From Pseudoalteromonas luteoviolacea B = ATCC 29581 (lineage in GTDB: Bacteria; Pseudomonadota; Gammaproteobacteria; Enterobacterales; Alteromonadaceae), in contig CAPN01000061.1 in the NCBI GenBank assembly GCA_000333235.1, positions 26,183-90,182 on the forward strand: a stretch of DNA of 64,000 nt. Reading direction: 5' to 3'. Both the position numbers and the translations under genes were made by a program. The notes under the pieces were generated by a model. That model was given only the letters and a program-made list of their open reading frames with translations, ran no database searches and was not told where the DNA came from. Positions 8,122 to 17,336 of this stretch are shown piece by piece. Each line of letters opens with the position of its first letter. Position 1 is the stretch's first letter.

Positions 8122-10737
8122 TTACTTTCTCCAAACCGATGCTTTGCCAGGCTCTTCACCTTGAGTCCACCACTGTGCAGTATACTCAGCATTGTTATGG
8201 GTCACTTTGTCTCCAGCGAGGTAAACTAACTCCGCACGCCAAGCGCGCACTTGGCCATCCGTTGGGATCACTTCTTCCCATGGGCCACCTAAATCAGGAC
8301 GGTCACCTTTTGTCCACCATTTCGCTTTATACTCAACGCCATTGTAAAACACTTTATTGCCTGCGTTATACACCGTGTCTTTATTCCACGTCGTATTTCC
8401 ACCCGTCGTTGTGTTTTTAACCGCGACCACAAAATCCACTTTTGTTACCGCTTTACCGTCAGAAACACTGACCGAAACAGTATAGTTGGTGTCCGCGTCT
8501 ACCTGCCCTGCAGTTAACGAAATATCAGACCCACTGCCCGTCAATGTTAAACCAGCAGGTACATTCCACGTGTAAGTAAGTGGATCGTTTTGCGCGTCCG
8601 TTGCACTTACCTTTACAGCCACTGTTTTCCCTTCGTCAACCGTTAGGTTACTTATTGGTTTCACGACCGGTGGCGTATTTTCGCCTGTTGTCGAGGCTTT
8701 AACGAGCACAGACACTGGTTTGGACACTTGAGATTTGCCATCACTTACCGTCACTGACATGGTGTAACTTGTGTCTTTTGTCACTGATGGCACGGCCACT
8801 GTAACCGTTGCGCTACTCGTGTTCGAAAGCGAGAGTGCAGCATCACCCTGCCATGAAAACGTCAACGGATCATTATCTTTATCTGTCGCCGTTGCCGTCA
8901 ATTGGCCTATAGCACCAGAATCCAAGGTAAGTGAGTTGGATACGCTGAGAACGGGTTTGTTATTGGCGTCAACAACAGCGCCAAGTCCCTCATGCATTGC
9001 ATTTAAAATATCTCCGTTATCTGCATCAATCTCCCAAGCAAATAAGCCACCTAATCCTAGAGAGCGGGCATATTGACCCTTTGCTTTTGCCGAGCGTGGG
9101 CTATCGTAAGTGATCAGTTTGCCGTTAGAACGATTCCAAACATATGCCGCTTGGGCTTGGCTATCGTACCCTACTTCAAATCCATTGATCCCAGTACCTG
9201 CACTGCCAACCATATTGGCTTTGATGCCTTTGTAATCAATCACACCCGCTTCCCACACACCTTGTGCTGAGGTCCCTGTTAACTTGCCGTTACCCGGTGC
9301 CGTCATTGGGTTATCTGCAATCTTTGCGTTAGCAGGATAGACACCTTCCCAACCGCGGCCATACATTGCGGTACCTAAAACAATCTTTTTAGGATTAACA
9401 CCTTGCTTTAATAGTAGTTGCACTGCGTTATCTGCAGTATAAGCAGGCCCTTTACGTGGTACACCTTTGTCATCAACGCCTGTACCGTTGCACTCACCTA
9501 ACGACATATGTGAGCCACAGTAAATTGCTGTCTGATGGCCTGTTACATTATTCCAACCACCATAAAAGTCATAGGTCATCGCAAAAATGTGGTCCATATA
9601 CTGCGAGGCTTTTTGATAATCAACATCTTCAATTTTGTCGTAGCCGACACCTATTGCTGAAGACAACTCGTATTGTTTGCCTACTTCAAGTTCTAACTCA
9701 TCAAGCATTATGCGGAGCTCTTGCATTAATGCCACGTACGCAGGACCATCTTTAACGGGATCTCCTAGATTTCCATTTGGACCGCCACCCCCTGGAAATT
9801 CCCAATCGATATCAACACCGTCATAAAACTTCCATGTTTTTAAGAATTGCTTAACTGAAGCGACGAAAGTGTCACGATTCTTTTTTTCCGTAAATCCATG
9901 AAACGGATCAGACAAAGTCCAACCGCCTACCGACGGTAGAATCTTCAGCTCTGGATAACGCTGTTTCAGCGCCATTAATTGCGCGTAGGTGCCACGGATC
10001 GGATCTTTGGCATCGACACCAGGCAATGCTTTTTGAATCGCTGCCCATGGGTCGTGGATCACCACTTCATAATCTTGCGAACCCGCACAGGCTTTTTGTA
10101 AAGCTCGCCAACTGTTACCATTTTCGATTTCTTTAAGCGATTCGTTTGCACCACAAATTGGAATAAAGCCATATAAAATATGGGTTAAATTCTGACCTGG
10201 GACTTGAGAGACATCGAATTTACGTCCATAAATTCCCCACTCAACAAAATATGCCCCAACAACTATACCTGTTTTAGTACCATAGTTACCGTTATTTGGG
10301 TCTACATTCATCGCCAATGGTGCTAAATGTCCACCATCAGTATCCGCAATAACAATGTCTTTGGCTCCACTGCGCGCGCATCCTGTGTCATCGCAGAGTT
10401 CCACAAATAGCTTATGGCGGCCAGATTTAGTGTATGGGAACGTGATCGTGCCGCCTTTTGTTCCCGCGGCGAGTGAACCTTGGCTTACTAATGCATCGTC
10501 AAAGTAAACTTTGTAGGCATTACCACCTGTACCACTCCACGAACTCCATTTTATTGCGATGTTGACTGTCTCTTTGGCTTTAACGAGATCCTTATAAGAA
10601 CCTTGACCTTCTAGATTCACTTCAACAAACGAATATTGTTGCGGCTCCCAGCTAATACTCGGTGCAGCAGGGGCTGCAAGAGCAATGTTACTCAAGAGCG
10701 CAGCGCTAACTGCACACGTTAACATTTTCAATTTCAT
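8122..10737 (-). CDS. chiA: Secreted GH18 chitinase, ChiA-like, with two Ig/PKD-like and two CBM5/12 domains
   Basis: This 871-residue enzyme has a signal peptide (cleavage near residue 21, ALA-A), a ChiA-type N-terminal beta domain (about 22-135), then a GH18 barrel (about 155-590). The catalytic motif DGVDIDWEFPGG places the acid/base at Glu313, close to Glu315 of Serratia ChiA. SVGGWTLSDPF and MTYDFYGGW are further GH18 motifs. Two Ig/PKD-like domains (about 600-690 and 695-785) lead to two tandem CBM5/12 modules (YKAKWWTKGDRP, YTAQWWTQGEEP). It should cut chitin processively from chain ends outside the cell. Shine-Dalgarno AAGG is 8 nt before the ATG. It is the last gene of a three-gene chitin operon. 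Confidence 0.95.
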   Translation of the reverse strand: MKLKMLTCAVSAALLSNIALAAPAAPSISWEPQQYSFVEVNLEGQGSYKDLVKAKETVNIAIKWSSWSGTGGNAYKVYFDDALVSQGSLAAGTKGGTITFPYTKSGRHKLFVELCDDTGCARSGAKDIVIADTDGGHLAPLAMNVDPNNGNYGTKTGIVVGAYFVEWGIYGRKFDVSQVPGQNLTHILYGFIPICGANESLKEIENGNSWRALQKACAGSQDYEVVIHDPWAAIQKALPGVDAKDPIRGTYAQLMALKQRYPELKILPSVGGWTLSDPFHGFTEKKNRDTFVASVKQFLKTWKFYDGVDIDWEFPGGGGPNGNLGDPVKDGPAYVALMQELRIMLDELELEVGKQYELSSAIGVGYDKIEDVDYQKASQYMDHIFAMTYDFYGGWNNVTGHQTAIYCGSHMSLGECNGTGVDDKGVPRKGPAYTADNAVQLLLKQGVNPKKIVLGTAMYGRGWEGVYPANAKIADNPMTAPGNGKLTGTSAQGVWEAGVIDYKGIKANMVGSAGTGINGFEVGYDSQAQAAYVWNRSNGKLITYDSPRSAKAKGQYARSLGLGGLFAWEIDADNGDILNAMHEGLGAVVDANNKPVLSVSNSLTLDSGAIGQLTATATDKDNDPLTFSWQGDAALSLSNTSSATVTVAVPSVTKDTSYTMSVTVSDGKSQVSKPVSVLVKASTTGENTPPVVKPISNLTVDEGKTVAVKVSATDAQNDPLTYTWNVPAGLTLTGSGSDISLTAGQVDADTNYTVSVSVSDGKAVTKVDFVVAVKNTTTGGNTTWNKDTVYNAGNKVFYNGVEYKAKWWTKGDRPDLGGPWEEVIPTDGQVRAWRAELVYLAGDKVTHNNAEYTAQWWTQGEEPGKASVWRK

Positions 10738-10816
10738 GATTATTACCTTCTACATGTTGTTCCAAACCCAAAAGTCTGGTGATTGTTTTAACTACTAATA
10801 TGCCCAAACAACTTAA

Positions 10817-12238
10817 TTAAATTTCTTTCCAAACCTGCGCTTTGTCCGGTTGCTCGCCACGAGTCCACCATTTGGCTTGGTAGTTTTTACCTTTGTAGCT
10901 AACTTTATCGCCCCCCCAATACACCTTTGAGGCTTGCCAAGCCGGATTCGTTGAAACAAGATTTTTTACGGTCACCGAAATAGACGCTTGCGTGTCAAGT
11001 AAACCATCGGAAACGGTCACAACGATGGTAGACTGAGTATCTTTTTCCACCTCGGATGCACTTAACGTTACCGTTGCGCCATTACCGGATATAGTCAGTG
11101 GTGAATTCGTTTGATAGCGATATGTTAATTGGCTTTGTTCATCATCAAACGCATGCACATGAAGACTTAGCGAGGTATTTTCGTTAAGCGTAATCGGCTC
11201 AGGTTGCCGAATAATCGGTGGGGTATTAATCGCTGCTGGCTTTATCGTCAAATTGTACGTGTGATCCGCTTTTGCAACATACACTTGATTGCGCAAAACG
11301 TTTGCCGAATCAAACACAATTTCTCCGCTTTCGCCCAATACCCCAACGTTAATCGCCTCACGGAATTGTTGATTGAGCATACTGGCCAGCTTACTTTGCC
11401 AGTATGCAGAATTGTCTTGAGTGAGTGTTAAAGATTGACTCACGATCTCTTGGCCATTCCCGTCAAACACTCGTGCTAATGCGATATCACCAATATTCGG
11501 TTTATCACTTGCTGATACAAAGTAACCTGCACTTACCCAAAGTGGTGGCGTAGGATCAGATTCAATGTGGACATCACTGCAATTATAAAAACCTTCTCCT
11601 ACAACGTCGTTCCGTTGCCAGCGAGAATACAAAATTGCATCACCTTGTCGGCCGGCAGGGATCATTACAGTCATGTGATAGTAGCGCTTCCCATCGTTGT
11701 CTTTTGTAAATTCCAGATTTCCAAACTCTGCAATAGGCTCTAAATCTTGCCAAGTGAGCTTTTGTGTGGCGGTGTCGAAACCTGGTTTTGATAAGTAAAT
11801 CTTCCAAAAACTGGGATTGTGTGGTGTGGTTGCAAGCCAGCGAAGTGCCACTTCCCCTTTTGCATTTGTGACCAGCGTGGTTTTTTGCCAGTCTTTCGAA
11901 GGTAAATCAATTCCTCGTTTTTGATGTGATCCCGCAGCGCACAAAGTGCCATTAGGAATGTTTGCTTCAACTGCAGTTTGATTTAAATAATTCGCAGTAT
12001 TGACAGAGAATTCGTGCTCTTGGGTAAACTGGACATACCCAGACTCCAAAAATGCCGCTCGACACGCCGCATTAGGTATATTTGAACCATCTTCTGGCCA
12101 CCAATAGCCTCCTTGCGCTTCACAGATGGCTTGGCGAGCTTTGGGAAAATCCATATATCCATGTGCAACAGCATTAAAACTAGGTATTGCAACCCAAGTA
12201 GCCAGTGCGATGAGTGATACCTTTACATGTTGTTTCAT
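10817..12238 (-). CDS. AA10 lytic polysaccharide monooxygenase (chitin-binding, CBP21/GbpA-like) with CBM5/12
   Basis: The mature protein begins HGYMDFPKARQ after a signal peptide ending AVA, giving the N-terminal copper-binding histidine (residue 26 here). The second histidine of the brace is probably in TTPHNPSFW. QRNDVVGEGFYNCSDV is the conserved AA10 end motif. Then come an intermediate domain, an Ig/cadherin-like domain and a C-terminal CBM5/12 (YQAKWWTRGEQP). The enzyme cleaves crystalline chitin oxidatively. I chose ATG 12238, with Shine-Dalgarno GGAG 7 nt upstream; the in-frame TTG at 12253 adds five residues but lacks a ribosome site and overlaps the GGAG. It is second in the operon. 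Confidence 0.94.
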   Translation of the reverse strand: MKQHVKVSLIALATWVAIPSFNAVAHGYMDFPKARQAICEAQGGYWWPEDGSNIPNAACRAAFLESGYVQFTQEHEFSVNTANYLNQTAVEANIPNGTLCAAGSHQKRGIDLPSKDWQKTTLVTNAKGEVALRWLATTPHNPSFWKIYLSKPGFDTATQKLTWQDLEPIAEFGNLEFTKDNDGKRYYHMTVMIPAGRQGDAILYSRWQRNDVVGEGFYNCSDVHIESDPTPPLWVSAGYFVSASDKPNIGDIALARVFDGNGQEIVSQSLTLTQDNSAYWQSKLASMLNQQFREAINVGVLGESGEIVFDSANVLRNQVYVAKADHTYNLTIKPAAINTPPIIRQPEPITLNENTSLSLHVHAFDDEQSQLTYRYQTNSPLTISGNGATVTLSASEVEKDTQSTIVVTVSDGLLDTQASISVTVKNLVSTNPAWQASKVYWGGDKVSYKGKNYQAKWWTRGEQPDKAQVWKEI

Positions 12239-12256
12239 CGTTTTGCTCCACAAAAC

Positions 12257-12272
12257 GGGAGGCTAGCCTCCC
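12257..12272 (-). other. Perfect 16-bp palindrome between chitinase and LPMO genes
   Basis: GGGAGGCTAGCCTCCC is a perfect palindrome in the 54-bp gap. On the minus strand it is followed by GTTTTG and sits 10 nt before the LPMO Shine-Dalgarno. It may act as a partial terminator or as an mRNA-stabilising hairpin that sets different levels for the two parts of the operon. Confidence 0.6.
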
Positions 12273-12292
12273 ACAATTAGGTCTATATTGGA

Positions 12293-15200
12293 TTAAATTG
12301 AGCACACTTTGGTGTAAGCACTGCTGCTTTGCGGCGCATCGTTTGTCCACCATTTCGCTTTATAGACAGCATTACCTTGGATGATCAAATCGCCTGCTGA
12401 CGCATGAGTTCCGCGCGGTAACGTTGGATAGACAACGATGTCTTTTATCGCTTTACCTTCACACGTCGTAATGGGATCGGTCGGCTCACCTGAACCACTT
12501 CCGGGCTTTGCATCTGGTAGATGAGGATATTCAAACTTAAAGGCATAACGCTTACCGTCTTTTTCGGCGATAAAGTTACTTGGGCCAGTAATTGGCATGT
12601 AATACATCACTTGCGCATTAACGGTTTCACCTGGTTTAAATGATTTTACGACTCCGCCCCATTCGTTTTTCAATTCAATTGAAAAACGATGAAATTCATT
12701 CTCAAAACCACCTATGTTGTTACCCGCGGCATTAGAGCCGTTCACTTCAACTTTCATAGCCAACTTTTCTTGTGCATTCCAATTCGATTTGAATATTGCG
12801 GATGTTGAAACAGGCACATCAAATGAAATTTTGGCGCCACTTAAATCAATCTGAGCGTGGTTTGTGAATGCAAAGGTCGGTGAAATCGGGTAATTCTTAT
12901 CCCCTACAGGGAAGTCTTTCGCTGTAAAGCTGACGTCAACCGCTTCTGTTGGAACTTGAAATGACACGTTACCAATGTGAACATCATAAACTTGGCCACT
13001 TTGATTGAATTTACTGTGGGCAAGAGAAGTGAGACTTGAGCCCATAAAGTATTCACCTTTATCGCCATCATAAGCGAAATCGCCGGCAAGCTCCCAAAAC
13101 ATGATACCGCCTAAGCCATTTTGAATGACATAATCTACTTTTGCTGCCATAGATTGCTCATCTTCCGTCGAAATGAACACGTTCTTTTGTTCATTCCAAA
13201 GCCATGGAGCGACAGCAACGCTGTCATAATGGCGCGAATAGGAACCGGTTAATCGATCTGTTGGATCGGTATCTGGAGTTAGTCCATATACCCCGAGATA
13301 ACTTGGTGTAATGCCTTTTTCAAGATTTTTAGCATGCCAAAGAGGGTTTGATCCTGCAGGCACTTCTTCACCCGTGTCATTTTTATCGTGCCACAAGTTA
13401 TCAATGCCAACGGCGCCATGACCGCATTTGTTTTTCTCCCCTTTACCAGTGCCTTTTGGACAATTCGCTTGATCTGGATAAGCAGCTTGCCCCCAAAGAC
13501 CCTTATTTCCACCTTGCACACCTTGGAATCCTCGGGTGTAATAGGGAATACCAATATTAATGCGACCTGCAGCAACGGCTCCACGGAAGTAACGCACAGC
13601 CCAGTCCGTATTTAAATAACCGATCCCTTCAAATTCTTTGGTACCGTAAACATTCCACTGTTTTAACTCTGAATCTTGACCAGTATCAAATAGCGCCGCA
13701 TTGTGACCAACATGAGAATTCCACGCACCATGCAAGTCGTAAGACATAATATTGATGTAATCAAGATATTGAGTAACCTGGAACGTTTCCATTCCACGCA
13801 ATAGATAGCCAGAAGAGGGTGATGCAATAGTCAACATATAATGGGTGCCATCTTCAGCACTGGCTTTATCTAACGCTTCTCTTAATCGCTTCATTAGGAC
13901 TTGATAGGAGGCATTTAAGCCCGCACGACGTGCATTAGAAATTGGAAAATCATCAGGGTGTCCAGAATCTGCCATTGATGACGGGTATTCATAGTCAATA
14001 TCAACCCCATCAAAGCCATATTTTCTTATAAAGTTTACGGCACTTGCTGCAAATGCATTGATACCCGCCTGGTTTACCGAGCCATCAGCATTCGTTGTCA
14101 TGGTATAGAAACCACCGCTATTCACACGTTTGCCATCAGCACCAAAAAAGCCTCCTGTTTCTGCCCAACCTCCAACAGAAATCAGCGTTTTCACCTCTGG
14201 ATATTGCTTTTTATATTTATTAAGTAAATTGAAATGACCCTTGTACGGCAAGGTTTGATCAAGCTCAGCACCTGCAACACCCGGCCATTCCATATTTGTT
14301 GCTGGATTATTCTCTGCATTAGGATCGCCAATAGACACCTGATTATTGGCATCAACGTGCGCAAATGCGTAGTTAATATGGGTGATCTTATCCCACGGTA
14401 TATCATTCACAAGATAACTAGGTTGGCCATTCGCACCATTTCGCCAACTAGTGAAATAACCAATGATTCGACGCGGATGATCAAGCCCCATCTTCTCTCG
14501 GCCATTCTCATCGTAAACACTACAATATGGCACCTTGATACCTGGTGTTTGATATAAACCATCTGGGCGGCAATCGGACAGTGGGGGTGTAACGCTGTCG
14601 TCAACGACTGACAAAGTGCGAGTTGCAACAGTACTTGCGCCTTTGTCATCTGTCGCAGTTAACGTAAACGTCACGCTGCCAATTTTAGAAGCATTCCACA
14701 CGTAACGAATTTCCTCACCCGAAGACAAGGCGACCTGCGTGTTGTCCACTTTAAACTCAAGTTTGCTTACCTTTCCATCGGGATCACTGCCTGATAAAAC
14801 AAAGTTTAACGCACTGCCAACAATCACTTTATCCGGCATATTGCTTATTGTTAAATTTGCTGTTGGAGCTTGGTTGATAGGATCTGTTTTCTTTTCGACC
14901 GAAAGCGTGTGCAAATTTGACGTAGTTTTTCCACCTTTGTCATCCGTCGCGATGACTTGCACTTGATGTGCTCCTGCACTTGCAATCCACGTAGTCGTGT
15001 AAACGTCATTCGAACCTGACGTTACGGTTTTAAAAAGCGTTCCGTCGAGTAAGAAATCCACCTTCTTTACTTTACCATCAGGATCAGTCGCGTTAACTGA
15101 AATGATAACGCTGTCATTTTCAGCAAAAACAGATTTATCGATAGGTTGGAAAGCGCTTAATACAGGTAACTTGTTATTGACAACGCTGTCACAGGCGCCC

Positions 15201-15433
15201 AAATTTTTCCATTCTTGCCACTGACCTGAATGTGTCTCTGGATCAGCTTGAGTCCACCATCGAGCCTCAAAGGCTTTGTCATTCTTTTGCACTTTATTGC
15301 CTGCAACATACGCTTTACCTGATTGCCATTTAGCTAGACCCGTACAATCAAATGCAGAAACATTGGCACTTATTAAGCTCATTGTTATTGCACTCAACCC
15401 AAGTACGGACTTGCGATATTTTTGAGTTTGCAT
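12293..15433 (-). CDS. Secreted multidomain GH18 chitinase with CBM5/12 at both ends
   Basis: This 1046-residue protein has a signal peptide (cleavage near VSA-FD, residue 27), an N-terminal CBM5/12 (about 32-78, FEARWWTQADP), two Ig-like domains of the same type (about 88-180 and 190-278, both with DPDGKV and ATDDKG motifs), a GH18 barrel (about 320-830) with catalytic DGVDIDYEYPSS (Glu482), a chitinase C-terminal domain (about 850-985) and a last CBM5/12 (YKAKWWTNDAP). It should act outside the cell on chitin and differs from the ChiA-like partner in lacking the ChiA N-domain. The ATG follows GGAG. It is the first gene of the chitin operon. Confidence 0.95.
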   Translation of the reverse strand: MQTQKYRKSVLGLSAITMSLISANVSAFDCTGLAKWQSGKAYVAGNKVQKNDKAFEARWWTQADPETHSGQWQEWKNLGACDSVVNNKLPVLSAFQPIDKSVFAENDSVIISVNATDPDGKVKKVDFLLDGTLFKTVTSGSNDVYTTTWIASAGAHQVQVIATDDKGGKTTSNLHTLSVEKKTDPINQAPTANLTISNMPDKVIVGSALNFVLSGSDPDGKVSKLEFKVDNTQVALSSGEEIRYVWNASKIGSVTFTLTATDDKGASTVATRTLSVVDDSVTPPLSDCRPDGLYQTPGIKVPYCSVYDENGREKMGLDHPRRIIGYFTSWRNGANGQPSYLVNDIPWDKITHINYAFAHVDANNQVSIGDPNAENNPATNMEWPGVAGAELDQTLPYKGHFNLLNKYKKQYPEVKTLISVGGWAETGGFFGADGKRVNSGGFYTMTTNADGSVNQAGINAFAASAVNFIRKYGFDGVDIDYEYPSSMADSGHPDDFPISNARRAGLNASYQVLMKRLREALDKASAEDGTHYMLTIASPSSGYLLRGMETFQVTQYLDYINIMSYDLHGAWNSHVGHNAALFDTGQDSELKQWNVYGTKEFEGIGYLNTDWAVRYFRGAVAAGRINIGIPYYTRGFQGVQGGNKGLWGQAAYPDQANCPKGTGKGEKNKCGHGAVGIDNLWHDKNDTGEEVPAGSNPLWHAKNLEKGITPSYLGVYGLTPDTDPTDRLTGSYSRHYDSVAVAPWLWNEQKNVFISTEDEQSMAAKVDYVIQNGLGGIMFWELAGDFAYDGDKGEYFMGSSLTSLAHSKFNQSGQVYDVHIGNVSFQVPTEAVDVSFTAKDFPVGDKNYPISPTFAFTNHAQIDLSGAKISFDVPVSTSAIFKSNWNAQEKLAMKVEVNGSNAAGNNIGGFENEFHRFSIELKNEWGGVVKSFKPGETVNAQVMYYMPITGPSNFIAEKDGKRYAFKFEYPHLPDAKPGSGSGEPTDPITTCEGKAIKDIVVYPTLPRGTHASAGDLIIQGNAVYKAKWWTNDAPQSSSAYTKVCSI

Positions 15434-15837
15434 GTTTTCTCCAACCTGTTTTTAGTAACTTATTATTCACATTAACACTAAAGTTAACACTAATTTTACC
15501 TTCGTCAACCATTCATTGTCGTATTATTAAACATTTTACTCGTTAAAGGTACGAAATAAGTTGTAGAAATTGCATTTTACTGATTAGCAAACTTCATATT
15601 GGTTAAAAATGAAACAAGATGAAACTGATTCAAGAACTTTAAATAAAGTCATTAAAATTTAATAAATTAGAAATTTTTGATGAGTAGCTAGAGAGAATTG
15701 GAACAAACACGTTTACAAAAAAAGACAGGAATTAGATTTCGATATAAATAAATTGTATACCTAAGATTATTTTGAAATAAAGTCAATAGACTGTTTTTAA
15801 TAATTGAACTTAAAAATAAAAACAGGCCAAAACATCG
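15434..15837 (-). promoter_or_regulatory. 404-bp leader/promoter region of the chitin operon
   Basis: This AT-rich stretch contains no convincing gene. Near the operon start there is a 12-bp-spaced direct repeat TTAACACTA (15472-15480 and 15484-15492), which could be a regulator site. I see no clear intrinsic terminator between the histidine kinase stop (15838) and the chitinase start, and both lie on the same strand, so read-through cannot be excluded. Confidence 0.45.
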
Positions 15838-16797
15838 TTAGCTTTGACCTTCTCTTACTGGCAATTTTACAGTGATTTCAGTACCCACCCCTAGTTTTGA
15901 ATCTATTTCAATTTGCCCATCATGCTCTTCAATAAATCCATACACAATTGCCATCCCCATCCCAGTCCCTTTGCCGACTGCTTTTGTGGTAAAAAATGGC
16001 TCAAAAACACGAGTCACCGTTTCTTCACTCATGCCAATACCATTGTCTGTAACTTTAAGTACAATATTTTTTTCATTATCATAGAGCTTTATTGATATTT
16101 GACTTGGCCGTGAACTCTCACTTTCGCACGCATCTTTTGCGTTCAACAATAAGTTTAAAATGACTTGACCCAGAGCATCTGCATTGCAATATGTTTTTCT
16201 TACTTCTTTAATGTCTGTTGTCACTGCAACACTTCGCAATTGCGATGCAGCCAATTTTAGAATACTGATTAGCACCTGCGCTAAATCCACATTTTCCGAT
16301 TTCGACTCTTTTGGACGAGAAAAACTGAGTAAGTTACTAACAATCGATGCGATTCTGCGAACGCCTTCTTGCACATCCTGTCCGATGTCTTCAATATCTT
16401 CCGACATAAATTGAAAAGAAACTGGCTTTTGTAGCTTTTGCAGTCTCTCTCTAAGTTTTGGGTCAATGGAGCCATCATTCACTAATTCATTCGCAATCGT
16501 CAGTAAGCCAACCAGTGACTCGTTGAAGTCAAATAAACTTTCTAGATTACTAGACACATACGCCAATGGGTTGTTAATTTCATGGGCAACCCCAGCAGCT
16601 AACGTACCAAGCGTTGCCATTTTTTCCGTTTTTAGGATCAGCACTTTTTGCTTTTCAAGCATATCTACTTTTTCTTGTAGCTCTGTATTTGCCTCAAATA
16701 AACGCCGAGTTTGTGCCTCAAGTAAACTTTCTAGTTCATCCCGTGCAAAACGCTCTCTTTGATAAGCTCTACGATAGTCAATATTTTGTTCTGTCAT
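15838..16797 (-). CDS. hnoK: H-NOX-associated soluble histidine kinase (HnoK-like)
   Basis: A 319-residue kinase without membrane segments. An N-terminal coiled coil (about 10-58) is followed by the H-box GVAHEINNPLAY (phosphoacceptor His72), N-box NLLLNAKDA, G1 TDNGIGM, F-box EPFFTTK and G2 GKGTGMGMAIVYGF. The start overlaps the H-NOX stop as ATGA, so the two are translationally coupled. In Shewanella and Vibrio the equivalent HnoK/HahK autophosphorylates and is inhibited by NO-bound H-NOX. Here it likely phosphorylates the two nearby receiver-domain proteins. This role is inferred from family and gene order. Confidence 0.9.
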   Translation of the reverse strand: MTEQNIDYRRAYQRERFARDELESLLEAQTRRLFEANTELQEKVDMLEKQKVLILKTEKMATLGTLAAGVAHEINNPLAYVSSNLESLFDFNESLVGLLTIANELVNDGSIDPKLRERLQKLQKPVSFQFMSEDIEDIGQDVQEGVRRIASIVSNLLSFSRPKESKSENVDLAQVLISILKLAASQLRSVAVTTDIKEVRKTYCNADALGQVILNLLLNAKDACESESSRPSQISIKLYDNEKNIVLKVTDNGIGMSEETVTRVFEPFFTTKAVGKGTGMGMAIVYGFIEEHDGQIEIDSKLGVGTEITVKLPVREGQS

Positions 16798-17336
16798 GCC
16801 GTTTTCCGAACGATTAACTCACATACATCAGCGCCATGATGTGTGCATTTAGGATGCTCGATGTCGACTTGAATACCAAAGTGAGACGCTGCACCGTAAA
16901 TTAATCCTTCTGAGCAAAAACACAACTTTCGTGGTGAATCGTAAATCACTTTGAGTGTTTTATCGTCTATCGTCGTCACTAAAATACTTGGTAAATTAGG
17001 TTCTTGATAGAGCTTTTTCACTTCTTTGTGGATCACGCCATCAATCCCTTCGATGAGCGACTCAAAAGTTTGGAACTGACTCACTATATCAGCGTGGCTT
17101 TTAGCTAAATAACCAAACAGATACTCACCAAACGATCGAATAAGTACAGGTAGCTCAACATTTAATATCGACCCGATTTCGGTGACTATCGAAAATAACT
17201 CTTCATCTGGATAGCTTTTTGGGCCAAGGTAATATCGGTCAGATAAATTGACTTTATCGAGAATCGAATCCCACGTTTGCATTCCGTGTTGTGCTACCAC
17301 CAAATCTTCTAATGCTCTAAAAATAATGCCTTTCAT
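16794..17336 (-). CDS. hnoX: H-NOX (heme-nitric oxide binding) sensor protein
   Basis: The 180 residues match the full H-NOX fold. The start MKGIIFRALEDLV is typical, His103 (in GVIHKEVKKLY) is the expected proximal heme ligand, and IYDSPRKLC gives the heme-propionate motif Y-x-S-x-R (Tyr132, Ser134, Arg136). Cys139, His161, Cys164 and Cys172 match the zinc/redox site described for the Vibrio cholerae protein. It should bind NO at ferrous heme and control the kinase encoded next. It overlaps both neighbours by 4 bp (ATGA), which implies an operon with the HDOD regulator upstream and the kinase downstream. Confidence 0.95.
   Translation of the reverse strand: MKGIIFRALEDLVVAQHGMQTWDSILDKVNLSDRYYLGPKSYPDEELFSIVTEIGSILNVELPVLIRSFGEYLFGYLAKSHADIVSQFQTFESLIEGIDGVIHKEVKKLYQEPNLPSILVTTIDDKTLKVIYDSPRKLCFCSEGLIYGAASHFGIQVDIEHPKCTHHGADVCELIVRKTA

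Noticed and set aside
15434..15837. Riboswitch or sRNA in the chitin operon leader
   Set aside because: No recognised aptamer pattern; AT-rich sequence with only a short direct repeat.
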